Assembly: GCF_000974445.1 (NCBI RefSeq)
Contig: NZ_BBOJ01000017.1
Coordinates: 124,001 to 188,000, forward strand
Length of the DNA stretch: 64,000 nucleotides
Source of the DNA: Lentzea aerocolonigenes
GTDB taxonomy: Bacteria; Actinomycetota; Actinomycetes; Mycobacteriales; Pseudonocardiaceae
Direction: 5' to 3'
Each line of letters begins with the position of its first letter. Within the stretch, counting starts at the first letter, position 1. Under the pieces are notes generated by a model. That model saw only the letters and a program-made list of their open reading frames with translations. It ran no database searches and had not been told where the DNA came from. Positions 8,330 to 17,241 of the stretch are shown here, piece by piece. A program made the translations under genes and the position numbers.

Positions 8330-9967
8330 ATGACTCCGCGTCGTCGAGTGATCGCAGTGGTGGGTGCGGCCGCCGTGCTCGTCGCGGCGGTGCTGGTGCT
8401 CCGACAGGCCGACGACACGCCGAAAAAGCCCAGCTCAGAACCCGTTCGACTGACACAGTACGCCGCGGAATCCGTCACGTTGCCGATTCGACCGGCCGCG
8501 CCGGAGTCGCCGTCCTCCGCTTGGAGCAGCGACGGCAGGGTCCAATGGACCCCCGTGGCCGGGGCGGCCGGGTACGAGGTCGACGGCAGGGTCGTCGCAT
8601 CGCCTGAGGTCTCGGGTTCAGGACGTCCCGACGTGCGTGCCGTGGACGCGTTCGGTCAGCGGTCGTTGCCGGTCAGGGCCGAGGAACGACCCGGCGACGA
8701 CTCCTGGCGCCGGGCGTACACCGGGTGGCTGGACGACTTCGACAGCACGTTCCTGGAGCGCCGCTACCACCTCAGCGGCCGGCGCGGCTGTGTCAACCCC
8801 GGCTCGGGCTCCTCCAGCCGCCTGGTGATCGACATGCCGTGCGGCAACGACACGGCGGTGTTGCGCGCGCGGCCGCTTCTTCGGCTGAACGACGCAAACG
8901 AACTGGGCCGAGTGGCTGTCGTGACGGACGCTGCCGGACCGCACGGAAAGCTCGTGCTGGACCTGGTTCCTGGCACGCCGGATCGCGTCGGGCCCATTCC
9001 TCCCGCCGATGCTGTGCGCGTGGTGGTGGACGATTCAGTTTCGCCGGGCACACGCGGTGCGGGCGTTCTGCATCGATTCGAAGTAGTACTCACACGCGAC
9101 GGTGTGCGCGTTCTGCAAGACGGTGCGCAAATCGCCACGTCGGCTGTCGTTCCCCGGTGGCGTGAGGCCAGCGTCCTGATCGGTGTGGCTCCCCCACCGA
9201 GCTATCCGGGACGGGTGGTGATCGACGCGATCGGCTTCAGCAGTTCGCTCCCACCGCCGGACGAGGTGACCGAAACGCAGGTCATCGCGGGGACGTTGCG
9301 GGTGCTGGAGCCCGACGAGGAGGCACCGGGCATAGGCACAGCGCGCGCACCGTTGCGTGGGGTCCCCTCAGCGCGATTGCGGGCCACGGTCCGCATCGGC
9401 GACGGCGGCGACCTGAACGGCCTGGTCGCGCAGCTCGGTTCGGCGCGGCTGCCGATGCGGCCGGTCGTGGACGGCTGGGCGGCGGCGGAGGACGGCGAGC
9501 TGACCGTGGCCGGCGACGTGCCGGCCGAGCTGCTCGCGGCGGAGGGACCGGACGCGCTGACGCCGTTCGTGCTGCGGATGCCCGGCGCGTCGCAGGCCCA
9601 GGTGCTGGAGAGCTACCTGGAGGTGCCGGGGCCGTCGCCGGTGAAGCTGCCGAACGCCCCGGACGAGCCGGCGCCCGTCCTGCCCGTCATGACGGCTGAG
9701 TTCGCCGCTGTGACCCCGAACGAGGCGATGCTGGTGATCACCCTCGACGCCGCCTCCGTGCGATCAGTGGCGCCCGTGGCGGGCTTCGAGGTGTACATCG
9801 ACAGCGGTCACGTGGCGACCGTGCCGATGCCCGGCGGCGTCGGCGGCAGGCACGAGTTGCTCATCTCCCTCAAGGGCAGCCACAACGTCGAAGTCCGCCT
9901 GCGCCCCGAGGATCCGGGGCGGCAGACGGACTCCGTGTGGCTCGAGCTCAGCCGAAGTTCTCGATGA
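8330..9967 (+). CDS. Exported protein of unknown function with LamG-like segment
   Basis: A 545-residue protein I do not recognise. It has one N-terminal hydrophobic segment after MTPRRRV (VIAVVGAAAVLVAAVLVL), consistent with a membrane anchor or uncleaved signal, then a long extracytoplasmic region. Around residues 125-305 the pattern (LDDFDSTFLERRYHL, then HRFEVVLTRDGVRVLQDG) resembles laminin-G/concanavalin-like beta sandwiches; a fibronectin-type segment may precede it, and a further beta-rich part follows. No catalytic motif is seen. The 3' end overlaps the convergent pdtaR gene by 20 bp. A cell-surface or extracellular binding role is a guess. Confidence 0.75.
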   Translation: MTPRRRVIAVVGAAAVLVAAVLVLRQADDTPKKPSSEPVRLTQYAAESVTLPIRPAAPESPSSAWSSDGRVQWTPVAGAAGYEVDGRVVASPEVSGSGRPDVRAVDAFGQRSLPVRAEERPGDDSWRRAYTGWLDDFDSTFLERRYHLSGRRGCVNPGSGSSSRLVIDMPCGNDTAVLRARPLLRLNDANELGRVAVVTDAAGPHGKLVLDLVPGTPDRVGPIPPADAVRVVVDDSVSPGTRGAGVLHRFEVVLTRDGVRVLQDGAQIATSAVVPRWREASVLIGVAPPPSYPGRVVIDAIGFSSSLPPPDEVTETQVIAGTLRVLEPDEEAPGIGTARAPLRGVPSARLRATVRIGDGGDLNGLVAQLGSARLPMRPVVDGWAAAEDGELTVAGDVPAELLAAEGPDALTPFVLRMPGASQAQVLESYLEVPGPSPVKLPNAPDEPAPVLPVMTAEFAAVTPNEAMLVITLDAASVRSVAPVAGFEVYIDSGHVATVPMPGGVGGRHELLISLKGSHNVEVRLRPEDPGRQTDSVWLELSRSSR

Positions 9968-10559
9968 CGGCTTCCGCGACGGCCTTCATCGTGGTGCGGC
10001 GGTCCATCGCGGTGCGCTGCACCCACCGGAACGCCTCCGGCTCGCTCAGTCCCTGCTTGGTCATGAGAATGCCCTTGGCACGTTCCACGACCTTGCGCGT
10101 CTCCAGGCGCTCGGTGAGCCCGGCGACCTCCTGCTCGAGCGCGGCCAGTTCGTTGAACCGGCTGATCGCCAACTCGATCGCGGGCACCAGGTCCCGCTTG
10201 GCGAACGGCTTGACCAGGTAGGCCATCGCACCCGCGTCACGGGCGCGTTCGACCAGGTCGCGCTGGCTGAACGCGGTGAGGATGACGACCGGTGCGATGC
10301 GGTTGCCCGCGATGTGCTGCGCCGCCTCGATCCCGTCGACCTTGGGCATCTTCACGTCGAGGATCACCAGGTCGGGGTTGAGCTCGGTCGCGAGCTTGAT
10401 GGCCTCTTCACCATCTGCGGCCTCACCCGCCACGTCGTAGCCCTCTTCGCGCAGCATCTCGACGAGGTCGAGACGGATCAGCGCCTCGTCCTCGGCGACG
10501 AGGACGCGCGGGGCCTTGCGCGTGGCTTCGGCTTGGGCCTCGGCAGCCTGCTGGGTCAC
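9948..10559 (-). CDS. pdtaR: ANTAR-domain response regulator PdtaR
   Basis: A 203-residue response regulator with an RNA-binding output. The receiver domain (about 18-135) has the acidic pair in VAEDEALIRLD, the phosphorylatable Asp in LVILDVKMPKVDG and the Lys in YLVKPFAKRDL. A coiled-coil linker (ELAALEQEVAGLTERLETRK) leads to the C-terminal ANTAR domain (VVERAKGILMTKQGLSEPEA), which binds paired hairpins in mRNA to oppose termination. It corresponds to M. tuberculosis PdtaR, which also lies near polA. The cognate PdtaS kinase is not in this window. GTG start at 10559 with AGGAGG upstream. The 3' end overlaps the convergent gene by 20 bp. Confidence 0.93.
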   Translation of the reverse strand: MTQQAAEAQAEATRKAPRVLVAEDEALIRLDLVEMLREEGYDVAGEAADGEEAIKLATELNPDLVILDVKMPKVDGIEAAQHIAGNRIAPVVILTAFSQRDLVERARDAGAMAYLVKPFAKRDLVPAIELAISRFNELAALEQEVAGLTERLETRKVVERAKGILMTKQGLSEPEAFRWVQRTAMDRRTTMKAVAEAVIENFG

Positions 10560-10601
10560 CGGGGTCCTCCTGACGATCGTTCCTGCGGGCGAAAGCGCAG
10601 T

Positions 10602-11420
10602 CTACCGGCGGTCCGGCCGCTGATCAGGCTCAGCAGCCGTGACGGCAGACACGAACTCCTCGGGCCACGGATAGGTCCGCATGCCCTCCTCGACGTCCTC
10701 GGCGGGTGCGTCGATGCGGCGGAACGTGATCTCGCGGGTGGTGCCGAAGTCCCGGTGACCGAGCCGGTCGCGGATCTCCGCCTCGGCAGGACCTCCGGCC
10801 CACTCGACGAACCACGTCTCGCCCAGGGGAAGTGCTCGCAGCCAGCTCGCTTCATGCCACAGGTGTACCCGGCGGAGGAGAGCGCTCCCAGTGGCCGCTT
10901 CGGCCATCGGCGCATCGTCCCCACCGCCGTCGGTGTACTCGACGCCGCGGAAGTCGTGCATCCAGCGCACGTACCGCAGGCCGAGGTCCCACGCCCGTTC
11001 GTCGACCCCGACGAGGACGACGCCGGCATCACCGGTGGTCAGCTCGGCCGACCGCCGGTACTGCCGGTGCGTCAGACCCGCGACGCCCAGGCCGTACCCG
11101 GCCTCGGTGCGCGGCAGCAGCTCGAACAGCAGCGGGCCGAGCGCCCTGCCGGTCAGGTGCAGCTTGAGGGTCTCCCCCGGTTCCACGGTCCGGAACGCGT
11201 GGGCGGGCCTGATGATGCTCGCGGGCGGCATCAGCTGGAGCACGCCGGCCGCGGTGCACGCCGCGACCAGGACCTTGGCCTCCAGCTGCCGCTGAGCCTC
11301 GGTCGTCGCGTCGGGCAGAGGTTCCCCGCCGCGGACGGCCGGGACCGCCTGGGACAGGTTCTCGCCCGTGTAGATGCGCCGCAGATCGGCGAGCTGGTCC
11401 GTGGTGGACAGACGTGCCAT
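10602..11420 (-). CDS. Conserved protein of unknown function
   Basis: A 272-residue soluble protein I do not recognise. The ATG at 11420 (MARLSTTDQLADLRRIYTGE) is preferred over the longer frame opening at 11522, whose extra residues are low-complexity and Cys-rich. The protein is rich in Trp and Arg (WDLGLRYVRWMHDFRG; HLWHEASWLRALP) with no signal peptide, membrane segment or known motif. It ends 42 bp before pdtaR on the same strand, so it may be in the same transcript. Codon bias is normal for the window, supporting a real gene. Confidence 0.7.
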   Translation of the reverse strand: MARLSTTDQLADLRRIYTGENLSQAVPAVRGGEPLPDATTEAQRQLEAKVLVAACTAAGVLQLMPPASIIRPAHAFRTVEPGETLKLHLTGRALGPLLFELLPRTEAGYGLGVAGLTHRQYRRSAELTTGDAGVVLVGVDERAWDLGLRYVRWMHDFRGVEYTDGGGDDAPMAEAATGSALLRRVHLWHEASWLRALPLGETWFVEWAGGPAEAEIRDRLGHRDFGTTREITFRRIDAPAEDVEEGMRTYPWPEEFVSAVTAAEPDQRPDRR

Positions 11421-11616
11421 GACAGCAGTCCTCGTTTCCGCCGCCCGGCTCGGCACGACAAGGACGCATGTGCACGCGTCTACGTGGTCGGTTCGCTTCG
11501 GTGAGCAGGAGTTCCTGAACACTGCGGCGGAGAGTGCCGCTCACTGCCGGGGAGCGGCTCCAGCCTCACGTCTGCTCGGACGCCGCTGACCACGTTACCG
11601 AACCGCGCACCCGGTT

Positions 11617-12219
11617 TTAGTCGGCGCCCACGATCAGCTTGTACTTCACGTCGATGTCCTTGCCGTCGGCCGAACCGCGGATGTGCAGCTCGTGCTCGCC
11701 GGACGCGGGCGGGTTGATCCACGCGTACAGCCCGCAGCCGACCGAGTTGATCCTGCCGACCTGGTTGCCGAACGGGTTGCCCGCGCGCGCCTCGTAGGTG
11801 AACGGCGTGGCCGACACCCTCGTCAGCGCCTGCGTGGAGCCGTCCAGCAGCACCTCGCCCTGGGCGCTCTTCATGAACCTCTCGCAGCCGGCGACGTCGC
11901 TCGCGAGGTTCACGACGGGGGCGAGCAGCGGTTTGGAGGCGGGGACCCGGCACTGCCGCTCCACCGGCCCGTCACCGAGGGAACCGGCGAGCAGCCAGAC
12001 CTCGACGGGCTGGTCCCGCATGCAGAACCGCCCGGAGGTGTCGGAGACGGGGTTGGTGTTCGCGGGTTGGGAAGCCCACGTCCACCAGCGCGCCTGGAAC
12101 TCACCCGGCGCCAGTTTGTCCGAAGTGGACGTTTGCGGTGCGGTGGGTGGGGCCCCCATCTCGGCGTTGCCGCCGCAGCCGGCGAGCAGAACAACTAAGA
12201 ACAGCAGGACTATCCTCAC
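11617..12219 (-). CDS. Small lipoprotein of unknown function
   Basis: A 200-residue predicted lipoprotein: a short signal, MRIVLLFLVVLLAGCGGN, with lipobox LLAGC (Cys 15), then an exported domain with WWTWASQPANTNPVSDTSG, a pattern seen in uncharacterised actinobacterial lipoproteins. The Cys residues in FCMRDQ, RQCRVP, VAGCERF and VGCGLY could form two disulfides. It overlaps the upstream membrane gene by 4 bp (ATGA), so the two are co-translated. Function unknown. Confidence 0.8.
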   Translation of the reverse strand: MRIVLLFLVVLLAGCGGNAEMGAPPTAPQTSTSDKLAPGEFQARWWTWASQPANTNPVSDTSGRFCMRDQPVEVWLLAGSLGDGPVERQCRVPASKPLLAPVVNLASDVAGCERFMKSAQGEVLLDGSTQALTRVSATPFTYEARAGNPFGNQVGRINSVGCGLYAWINPPASGEHELHIRGSADGKDIDVKYKLIVGAD

Positions 12220-12572
12220 TGGTTCTCGCGTCCCTTGCGTCGTTGTTCCTCCGCGCGCTCACGACAGCGGCGCAGGAACTCCTCGTCGTCGTCAGGATTG
12301 GTGGCCGCGAACCGCCCCGGCCGGTTGTACTCGGGAAAAGCAGATGCATCACGTTCGAATACACCGAGGCGCGCACGTCCGGTCCCCACCACCGGACGAC
12401 CCGCCACGAACCACGCGATCGAGCCGACCAACGGGAACAGCAAGACCAGGAGAAGCCACAACAACTTCGGCAGGTTGCGCACGGAACCTTCGTCGGTCGT
12501 GATCACGTCCACGACTGCGAAGATCGTCAGGCACAACATCACCACTCCGAACAGCCCACCGAAGTACAGCAT
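12216..12572 (-). CDS. Small membrane protein with phospholipase D N-terminal-type domain
   Basis: A 118-residue protein with two hydrophobic helices (LYFGGLFGVVMLCLTIFAVV and LLWLLLVLLFPLVGSIAWFV) joined by a short loop, the PLDc_N (cardiolipin synthase N-terminal) pattern, followed by a charged cytoplasmic tail ending RCRERAEEQRRKG. The PLD catalytic HKD motifs are absent, as in stand-alone family members. ATG at 12572 is chosen because the family begins there and a G-rich ribosome site precedes it; the open frame extends to 12641. Co-translated with the lipoprotein gene after it. Confidence 0.8.
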   Translation of the reverse strand: MLYFGGLFGVVMLCLTIFAVVDVITTDEGSVRNLPKLLWLLLVLLFPLVGSIAWFVAGRPVVGTGRARLGVFERDASAFPEYNRPGRFAATNPDDDEEFLRRCRERAEEQRRKGRENQ

Positions 12573-12827
12573 CTCCAACCCCCCAGGTCGTGCGGTCGCG
12601 CACATCGTGGCACAAGGGGCCGCGCCGTGAACATGGTTCATCCCTCAATCATCTGCAGAGCAATTCACACAGTTGTAAATCCACAGGAAACAAGACTTGT
12701 TGATTCGTGTTGAATTCCCTGTTTCCGGCTAGCTTTTCCGCGAGCGGACCGACCACCCGGTCTGCCTGCTGACGTAGTGATACACGACGTGGAATTGACC
12801 TAGCCAGAGGGGTGCACCAACCGAAAC

Positions 12828-12839
12828 GTGAACGTTCAC
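12828..12839. promoter_or_regulatory. Palindrome GTGAACGTTCAC
   Basis: A perfect 12-bp palindrome in the long gap before the ThDP enzyme gene. Ten of its bases recur at 13023-13032 (GAACGTTCAC), about 18.5 turns away. It could be a paired operator; the regulator is unknown. Confidence 0.35.
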
Positions 12840-13081
12840 ATACTCGGCTGAACAGGTACGCCCGTGTGGGCTGACTCGCGCAATCAATTCACCCCAGAGG
12901 GTGAAACCGTGCGGAGGCGAGGTCGAATTCGCCGCACGCCGCCGCGGTCCCCCGGATTCCACTTCCTCGATTCCGATCGAACACCCGGCACTTTCCGCCA
13001 CGTCGTTCCGACCCGAGTACCGGAACGTTCACACGAGCCGTGGCGCACGTGAGGCTCAGCACCAGACCTGCTGGAGGGCCG

Positions 13082-13110
13082 TTGCCGTCGCCGTAAGCAC
13101 GCCTTAGCGT
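13082..13110 (+). promoter_or_regulatory. Promoter for leaderless mRNA of ThDP enzyme
   Basis: TTGCCG (13082-13087) and TAGCGT (13105-13110) are 17 bp apart, and the -10 ends 6 nt before the ATG at 13117. No ribosome site is present, so a leaderless transcript starting at the ATG is likely. Confidence 0.5.
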
Positions 13111-13116
13111 CGGCGC

Positions 13117-14715
13117 ATGCCAAGGGGTGCAGAGGGTCTGCTGGAAGTGCTTGCCGCACACGGCGTGGAGGTGGTGTTCGGCCTGCCCGGCGTGCACAAC
13201 CTCGCCGTCTGGGAGGCCCTGCAGCAGCATCCCGGCATCCGCATGATCGGCGTGCGTCACGAGCAGACGGCGGTCTACGCGGCGGACGGCTACGCACGAG
13301 CCACGGGCAAGCTCGGCGTCGCGGTCGTGACGACGGGGCCCGGTGCGGCGAACACGCTCGGTGCCACCGGTGAGGCGTGGGCGTCGGGCAGCCCGGTGCT
13401 GGTGATCGCCACGGACGTCCCCAGCACGTTGCGGCAGCCGGGGGTCTACCGGGGCGTGCTGCACGAGACGCGGGACCAGCGCGCGATGTTCGGGCCGGTC
13501 ACCAAGGCGTCGTTCGACGTGCCCTCCGCGCAGGAGCTGGGCGCGTACGCGGACAAGGCGGTCCAGCAGGCCCTGCAGAGCCCGCACGGGCCCGTCTACC
13601 TCGGCGTGCCGACGGACTTCCTCTCCGCCGAGGTTCCGCGCCACATCCCGTCGAAGAACGAACAGGCTCACGTCGTCGGGGACCTCGCGGAAGCGGTCGA
13701 GCTGATCACTCGGGCGTCGAGGCCGCTGATCTGGGCCGGCGGCGGCGCGGCGCGGTCAGGAGCCGGTGCCGCCGTTGGCGCGTTGGCGGACAAGTTGAGT
13801 GCGCCGATCATCACCACCTACGGCGGGCGCGGATTGACCGACAGCCGTTTCGTCGTGCGGGGGCCGGTGCACGCCCCGCCCGTCGGGAAGCTCTGGGACT
13901 CCGCCGACCTCGTGATCGCGATCGGCACGGACTTCGACGGCATGATGACGCAGAACTGGTTGCAGCCCGCGCCACGCGCCCTGCTGGCCGTCAACGTCGA
14001 CAAGGCCGACGCGAACAAGAACTACCCCGCGGACGTCACGGTAGAAGGCGACGCGGCCGCCGTCACCGCCGCGCTCGTGGCGGTGGTCGGCGAGAAGGAC
14101 GCCGCCGTCGACGTCGGCGCGGTCAACGCCGAGGTGCGGGCGCTGGCGGAAGCAGACTCCCCCGAGGCCGTGAAGCTGTTGCGGGCACTCGAAGGCACCG
14201 ACGCCACGATCGTCGCCGACATGTGCATCCCCGGCTACTGGATCGGCGGCTTCCACCACGTCACCAGGGAACGCGGTCTCGCGTACCCGGTCGGCTGGGG
14301 CACGCTGGGGTTCGGGTTCCCGGCGGCGATCGGCGCGGCCGTCGAGCACCGGACGATCGCCGTGGTGGGCGACGGCGGTTTCCTGTTCGCGTGCGGAGAC
14401 CTCGCGACGCTCAGCCAGGAGAACCTGCCGCTCACGATCGTGCTCGTGGACGACGGCGGCTACGGGATGCTGCGCTACGACCAGCAGGTCGCGAACCACA
14501 CCATCAGCGGAGTGGACCTCACGCGGCCGGACTTCGCCAAGCTCGCCGAGAGCTTCGGCATCCCGGCCGTCACCCTCGAAGGCTTCGACGGACTGCGGGA
14601 CGCGCTGGACGACGTCGCGGGACCCGCCATGATCGTGGTCAACGCGAGCCTCGAGCCGCCGATCAACACCTCACCCCGCTGGTACCGCAAAAACACCACG
14701 CGATCATCGGCCTGA
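13117..14715 (+). CDS. Thiamine diphosphate-dependent enzyme, acetolactate synthase-like
   Basis: A 532-residue ThDP enzyme with the three-domain layout of acetolactate synthase and benzoylformate decarboxylase. The N-terminal domain has the ThDP-activating Glu in [19 protein letters not shown] and [10 protein letters not shown]; the central domain is about 185-330; the C-terminal ThDP/Mg domain has the motif starting [14 protein letters not shown] and ending [11 protein letters not shown] (a DD replaces the usual NN). It is not the biosynthetic IlvB: no small subunit or ilvC follows. The reaction could be decarboxylation or carboligation of a 2-oxo acid; I cannot choose. GT39-type gene follows after 16 bp. 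Confidence 0.85.
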   Translation: MPRGAEGLLEVLAAHGVEVVFGLPGVHNLAVWEALQQHPGIRMIGVRHEQTAVYAADGYARATGKLGVAVVTTGPGAANTLGATGEAWASGSPVLVIATDVPSTLRQPGVYRGVLHETRDQRAMFGPVTKASFDVPSAQELGAYADKAVQQALQSPHGPVYLGVPTDFLSAEVPRHIPSKNEQAHVVGDLAEAVELITRASRPLIWAGGGAARSGAGAAVGALADKLSAPIITTYGGRGLTDSRFVVRGPVHAPPVGKLWDSADLVIAIGTDFDGMMTQNWLQPAPRALLAVNVDKADANKNYPADVTVEGDAAAVTAALVAVVGEKDAAVDVGAVNAEVRALAEADSPEAVKLLRALEGTDATIVADMCIPGYWIGGFHHVTRERGLAYPVGWGTLGFGFPAAIGAAVEHRTIAVVGDGGFLFACGDLATLSQENLPLTIVLVDDGGYGMLRYDQQVANHTISGVDLTRPDFAKLAESFGIPAVTLEGFDGLRDALDDVAGPAMIVVNASLEPPINTSPRWYRKNTTRSSA

Positions 14716-14731
14716 TCGGTACCTTCCGCCC

Positions 14732-16111
14732 ATGAGACGTGGGCTGGGGATCGTGCTCGCCGTGCAGGCGGTGGTGCTGACCGCGTTGTCGGGACGGTAC
14801 GGCTTCCACCGTGACGAGCTGTACTTCATCGCGGCCGGAAAGCACCCCGCGTGGGGTTACGTGGACCAGCCGCCGATCACACCGATCCTCGCCCGGCTGA
14901 GCACGTCGCTGTTCGGCGAGACCCCGGTCGGCCTCCGCGTGGTCGCGACCCTCCTGGCGCTGGCCATCACCGTCGTGGTCGCTCTGACCGCCCGGGAACT
15001 GGGCGGTGGTGAAGTCCTCGCGGCCGCCGCGTCGGCGACGTCGACCTTCGTGCTCGCCGTGAGCCACATGCTGTCCACCGCCACCGTCGACCTGCTGATC
15101 TGGGTCCTCATCGGCTACTTCGCGGTCAGGCTGCTCAAGACGAGGGACGGCCGCTGGTGGCTGGCCCTGGGCGCGACGGTAGGCGTGGGCCTGGCCAACA
15201 AGTGGCTGCTGCTGTTGTTGTTGGCGGCCATGGCGATCGCCCTGCTCGCGGTCGGGCCGCGCGACGTCCTGCGCACGTGGTGGCTGCCCGCCGGCGCCGC
15301 CCTGAGCCTGGTGATCGCCGCACCGGTGGTGATCTGGCAGGCGACGCACGACTTCCCGTTGCTCACGGTGGCCCGCGGCATCAGCGCGGACGACGGCACC
15401 GAGAACCGCATCATGTTCATCCCCATGCAGCTCCTCATGCTCTCGCCGTTGCTGGTGCCGGTGTGGGTGACCGGCTTCCGGAACCTGTGGCGCGACAGGA
15501 CGTTCCGCGCGCTGGCCCTCGCCTACCCCCTGCTGTGCGCGCTGTGCCTGGCGACGGGCGGCAAGCCCTACTACGCGGTGCCGCTCCTGCTCGTGCTGGT
15601 GGCCGCCGGTGCCCGCCAGACCCAGGAATGGCTCGTGCGCCGCAAGGCGATCGGCGGCGTGCTCGTGGCGCTGAGCGTCGTGCCGGCGTTGATCGGCTCG
15701 CTGCCGATCCTGCCCGCGAGCGCACTGGCACCGGTCATCGCCATCAATCCCGAGCAAGGGGAACAGGTCGGCTGGCCCGAGCTCGCCGGCACCGTGGAGA
15801 AGGCGTGGCAGGAGAACGGCCGCCCGGTCGTGATCACCCGCAACTACGGCCAGGCCGGCGCGATCTCGGCCTACACGCAGATCCCCGTGTACTCCGGCCA
15901 CATGTCCTTCTACGACTGGGGACCACCACAGACGTCCGACAAGAACGTGTTGCTCGTCGGCTTCGGCACGTTGCCGTTCGACGGGTGCAAGCGCGTTGCA
16001 CAGCACCACAACGTCATCGAGAACGAAGAAGACGGCACGGAGATATGGTCGTGCACGGCGCCAAGCGGTACATGGGAAGAAATCTGGCCGAGGCTGCGCC
16101 ACTACTACTAA
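14732..16111 (+). CDS. Polytopic membrane glycosyltransferase, GT39/ArnT-like
   Basis: A 459-residue membrane protein with about ten hydrophobic helices and an extracytoplasmic C-terminal domain of about 130 residues. The N-terminal [19 protein letters not shown] and VDQPPITP place it with polyprenyl-phosphate-sugar-dependent transferases of the GT39/ArnT type (PMT_2 domain), in which the Asp-Glu pair in the first outer loop is catalytic. It would move a sugar from a polyprenyl carrier to a protein or glycolipid on the outer face. A TACCTT hexamer lies 6 nt before the ATG, but the gene could equally be read through from the ThDP gene 16 bp upstream. Confidence 0.85.
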   Translation: MRRGLGIVLAVQAVVLTALSGRYGFHRDELYFIAAGKHPAWGYVDQPPITPILARLSTSLFGETPVGLRVVATLLALAITVVVALTARELGGGEVLAAAASATSTFVLAVSHMLSTATVDLLIWVLIGYFAVRLLKTRDGRWWLALGATVGVGLANKWLLLLLLAAMAIALLAVGPRDVLRTWWLPAGAALSLVIAAPVVIWQATHDFPLLTVARGISADDGTENRIMFIPMQLLMLSPLLVPVWVTGFRNLWRDRTFRALALAYPLLCALCLATGGKPYYAVPLLLVLVAAGARQTQEWLVRRKAIGGVLVALSVVPALIGSLPILPASALAPVIAINPEQGEQVGWPELAGTVEKAWQENGRPVVITRNYGQAGAISAYTQIPVYSGHMSFYDWGPPQTSDKNVLLVGFGTLPFDGCKRVAQHHNVIENEEDGTEIWSCTAPSGTWEEIWPRLRHYY

Positions 16112-16187
16112 GAACCACTACTGACCACATAGGACATTGGAAGTCCTCCAACACCGACGCCCCTTCGGCTGAATTTGGCCGAACCTG

Positions 16188-16217
16188 TTGGAATCACTCG
16201 ATGTTTGGCTCTAGCTT
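16188..16217 (+). promoter_or_regulatory. Promoter for leaderless mRNA of XRE regulator
   Basis: TTGGAA (16188-16193) and TAGCTT (16212-16217) are 18 bp apart; the -10 ends 6 nt before the ATG at 16224, and there is no ribosome site. Upstream lies TTGGA-N5-TCCAA (about 16137-16151), a possible operator. Confidence 0.5.
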
Positions 16218-16223
16218 CATTTC

Positions 16224-17057
16224 ATGCCGAAGAGAGACTCCACGGTACGTGGGCGGGAGTTTGGCGCGGGCGTGCGCGAAGCCCTCCGCAAGGCGGGCCT
16301 GACCGGACGTGGCGCCTGCGAGATCCTCGGCTGGGATCCCGCGAAGCTGTCCGACATGCTGAACGGCAAGGGAGGCGTGACCGAGGGCGATGTCCAGCGC
16401 CTGCTCGGCCTGTGCCGGACGCCGTTGGACGAGGCCGACCACCTGGTGGCGCTGTTCCACGAAACGACCCGTTCAGGCTGGCTCCAGATACACGGCGAAA
16501 GGCAGCCGATCCTTCCCCGCACACTGGGCGAACACGAAGCCGTCGCGACCGAGATCATCTGCTGGAGCATGAACCTCGTTCCCGGACCGCTCCAGTTGCC
16601 TGACTACTTCCGCGCGCTGATCGCGAGCAATCCGAACACCCCCCAAGAGGAAGCAGACGATCGCGTCGCAGGTCGGGTTGCACGCCAACAACAACTCATC
16701 AAGCGCCGATGCGGCATGACGTTCTACATCCATGAGCAGGCACTGCGCCTCCCGGTTGGTAGCACCGAGGTCATGTCCGATCAGCTGCACCACCTCATAA
16801 CCATGGGAGCCCGCTCGTACGTCACCTACCGAATCCTGCGCACGTCGACCGGAGCGCATGCAGGTCTGGCAGGGTCGTTCACCCTCATGAAGTTCGACAA
16901 GCTGGAACCGGTCGTGTTCATCGACGCGGAGAACCACGCGGTGTTCTTGGACGACAAGAGCTCCGCCAAGGCCTACATGAAGATTCTGAGCTCACTCGAC
17001 GAGGCCGCGTTGGATGCGGAACAATCCAAGGAGCTGATCGAACGCATCACTTCGTGA
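16224..17057 (+). CDS. XRE-family regulator with DUF5753 domain
   Basis: A 277-residue protein: an N-terminal helix-turn-helix (about 12-70, FGAGVREALRKAGLTGRGAC, then GWDPAKLSDMLNGKGGVTE) followed by a DUF5753 region with the signature YFRALIASNPNTPQEEADDR, VAGRVARQQQL and the EQALRLPVG stretch. In actinomycetes this type is encoded with a small DUF397 protein, as here, and acts like an antitoxin-style repressor (Scr1/BldB-linked networks in Streptomyces). It probably autoregulates. The DUF397 gene begins 13 bp downstream. Confidence 0.88.
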   Translation: MPKRDSTVRGREFGAGVREALRKAGLTGRGACEILGWDPAKLSDMLNGKGGVTEGDVQRLLGLCRTPLDEADHLVALFHETTRSGWLQIHGERQPILPRTLGEHEAVATEIICWSMNLVPGPLQLPDYFRALIASNPNTPQEEADDRVAGRVARQQQLIKRRCGMTFYIHEQALRLPVGSTEVMSDQLHHLITMGARSYVTYRILRTSTGAHAGLAGSFTLMKFDKLEPVVFIDAENHAVFLDDKSSAKAYMKILSSLDEAALDAEQSKELIERITS

Positions 17058-17070
17058 GGGGACACGGCAG

Positions 17071-17241
17071 ATGACCGAGTGGCGAAAGAGCACCTATAGC
17101 GTCAACGGCACGGACTGCGTGGAGATCGGCCGCGGCGTCGGCGTGCGCGACACCAAGGCACCCGCCTCCCACCTCGCGATCGGAACGACCGCGTGGCTCG
17201 CGTTCCTCAACGCCACCAAGGCTGACAAACTCACGCGGTGA
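17071..17241 (+). CDS. DUF397 small protein
   Basis: A 56-residue ORF below common length cut-offs. It begins MTEWRKSTYSVNGTDCVEIG and continues VRDTKAP, the diagnostic DUF397 pattern (W-x-KSS/T-S-x3-GxxCVE). A ribosome site, GAGGGGA, precedes the ATG. It is the usual partner of the XRE/DUF5753 protein encoded just upstream. Its stop overlaps the next start (GTGA), coupling it to the DinB gene. In Streptomyces such pairs affect development and antibiotic production; the molecular role is unsettled. Confidence 0.85.
   Translation: MTEWRKSTYSVNGTDCVEIGRGVGVRDTKAPASHLAIGTTAWLAFLNATKADKLTR

Larger units (their letters stand above)
12642..13116. other. Intergenic region of 475 bp
   Basis: No convincing gene. 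GC content is visibly lower between about 12640 and 12760. It contains a perfect palindrome GTGAACGTTCAC (12828-12839), a second GAACGTTCAC at 13023-13032, and the start-proximal promoter of the gene at 13117. A 90-codon frame on the minus strand (12729-13001) was not accepted. Confidence 0.6.

Noticed and set aside
12686-12726. GGAAACA ... TGTTTCC inverted repeat in the low-GC stretch
   Set aside because: Only 7-bp arms with a 27-bp spacer; easily by chance.
12729-13001. A 90-codon minus-strand frame in the large intergenic gap
   Set aside because: No ribosome site, no recognisable domain, and amino acid content unlike neighbours.
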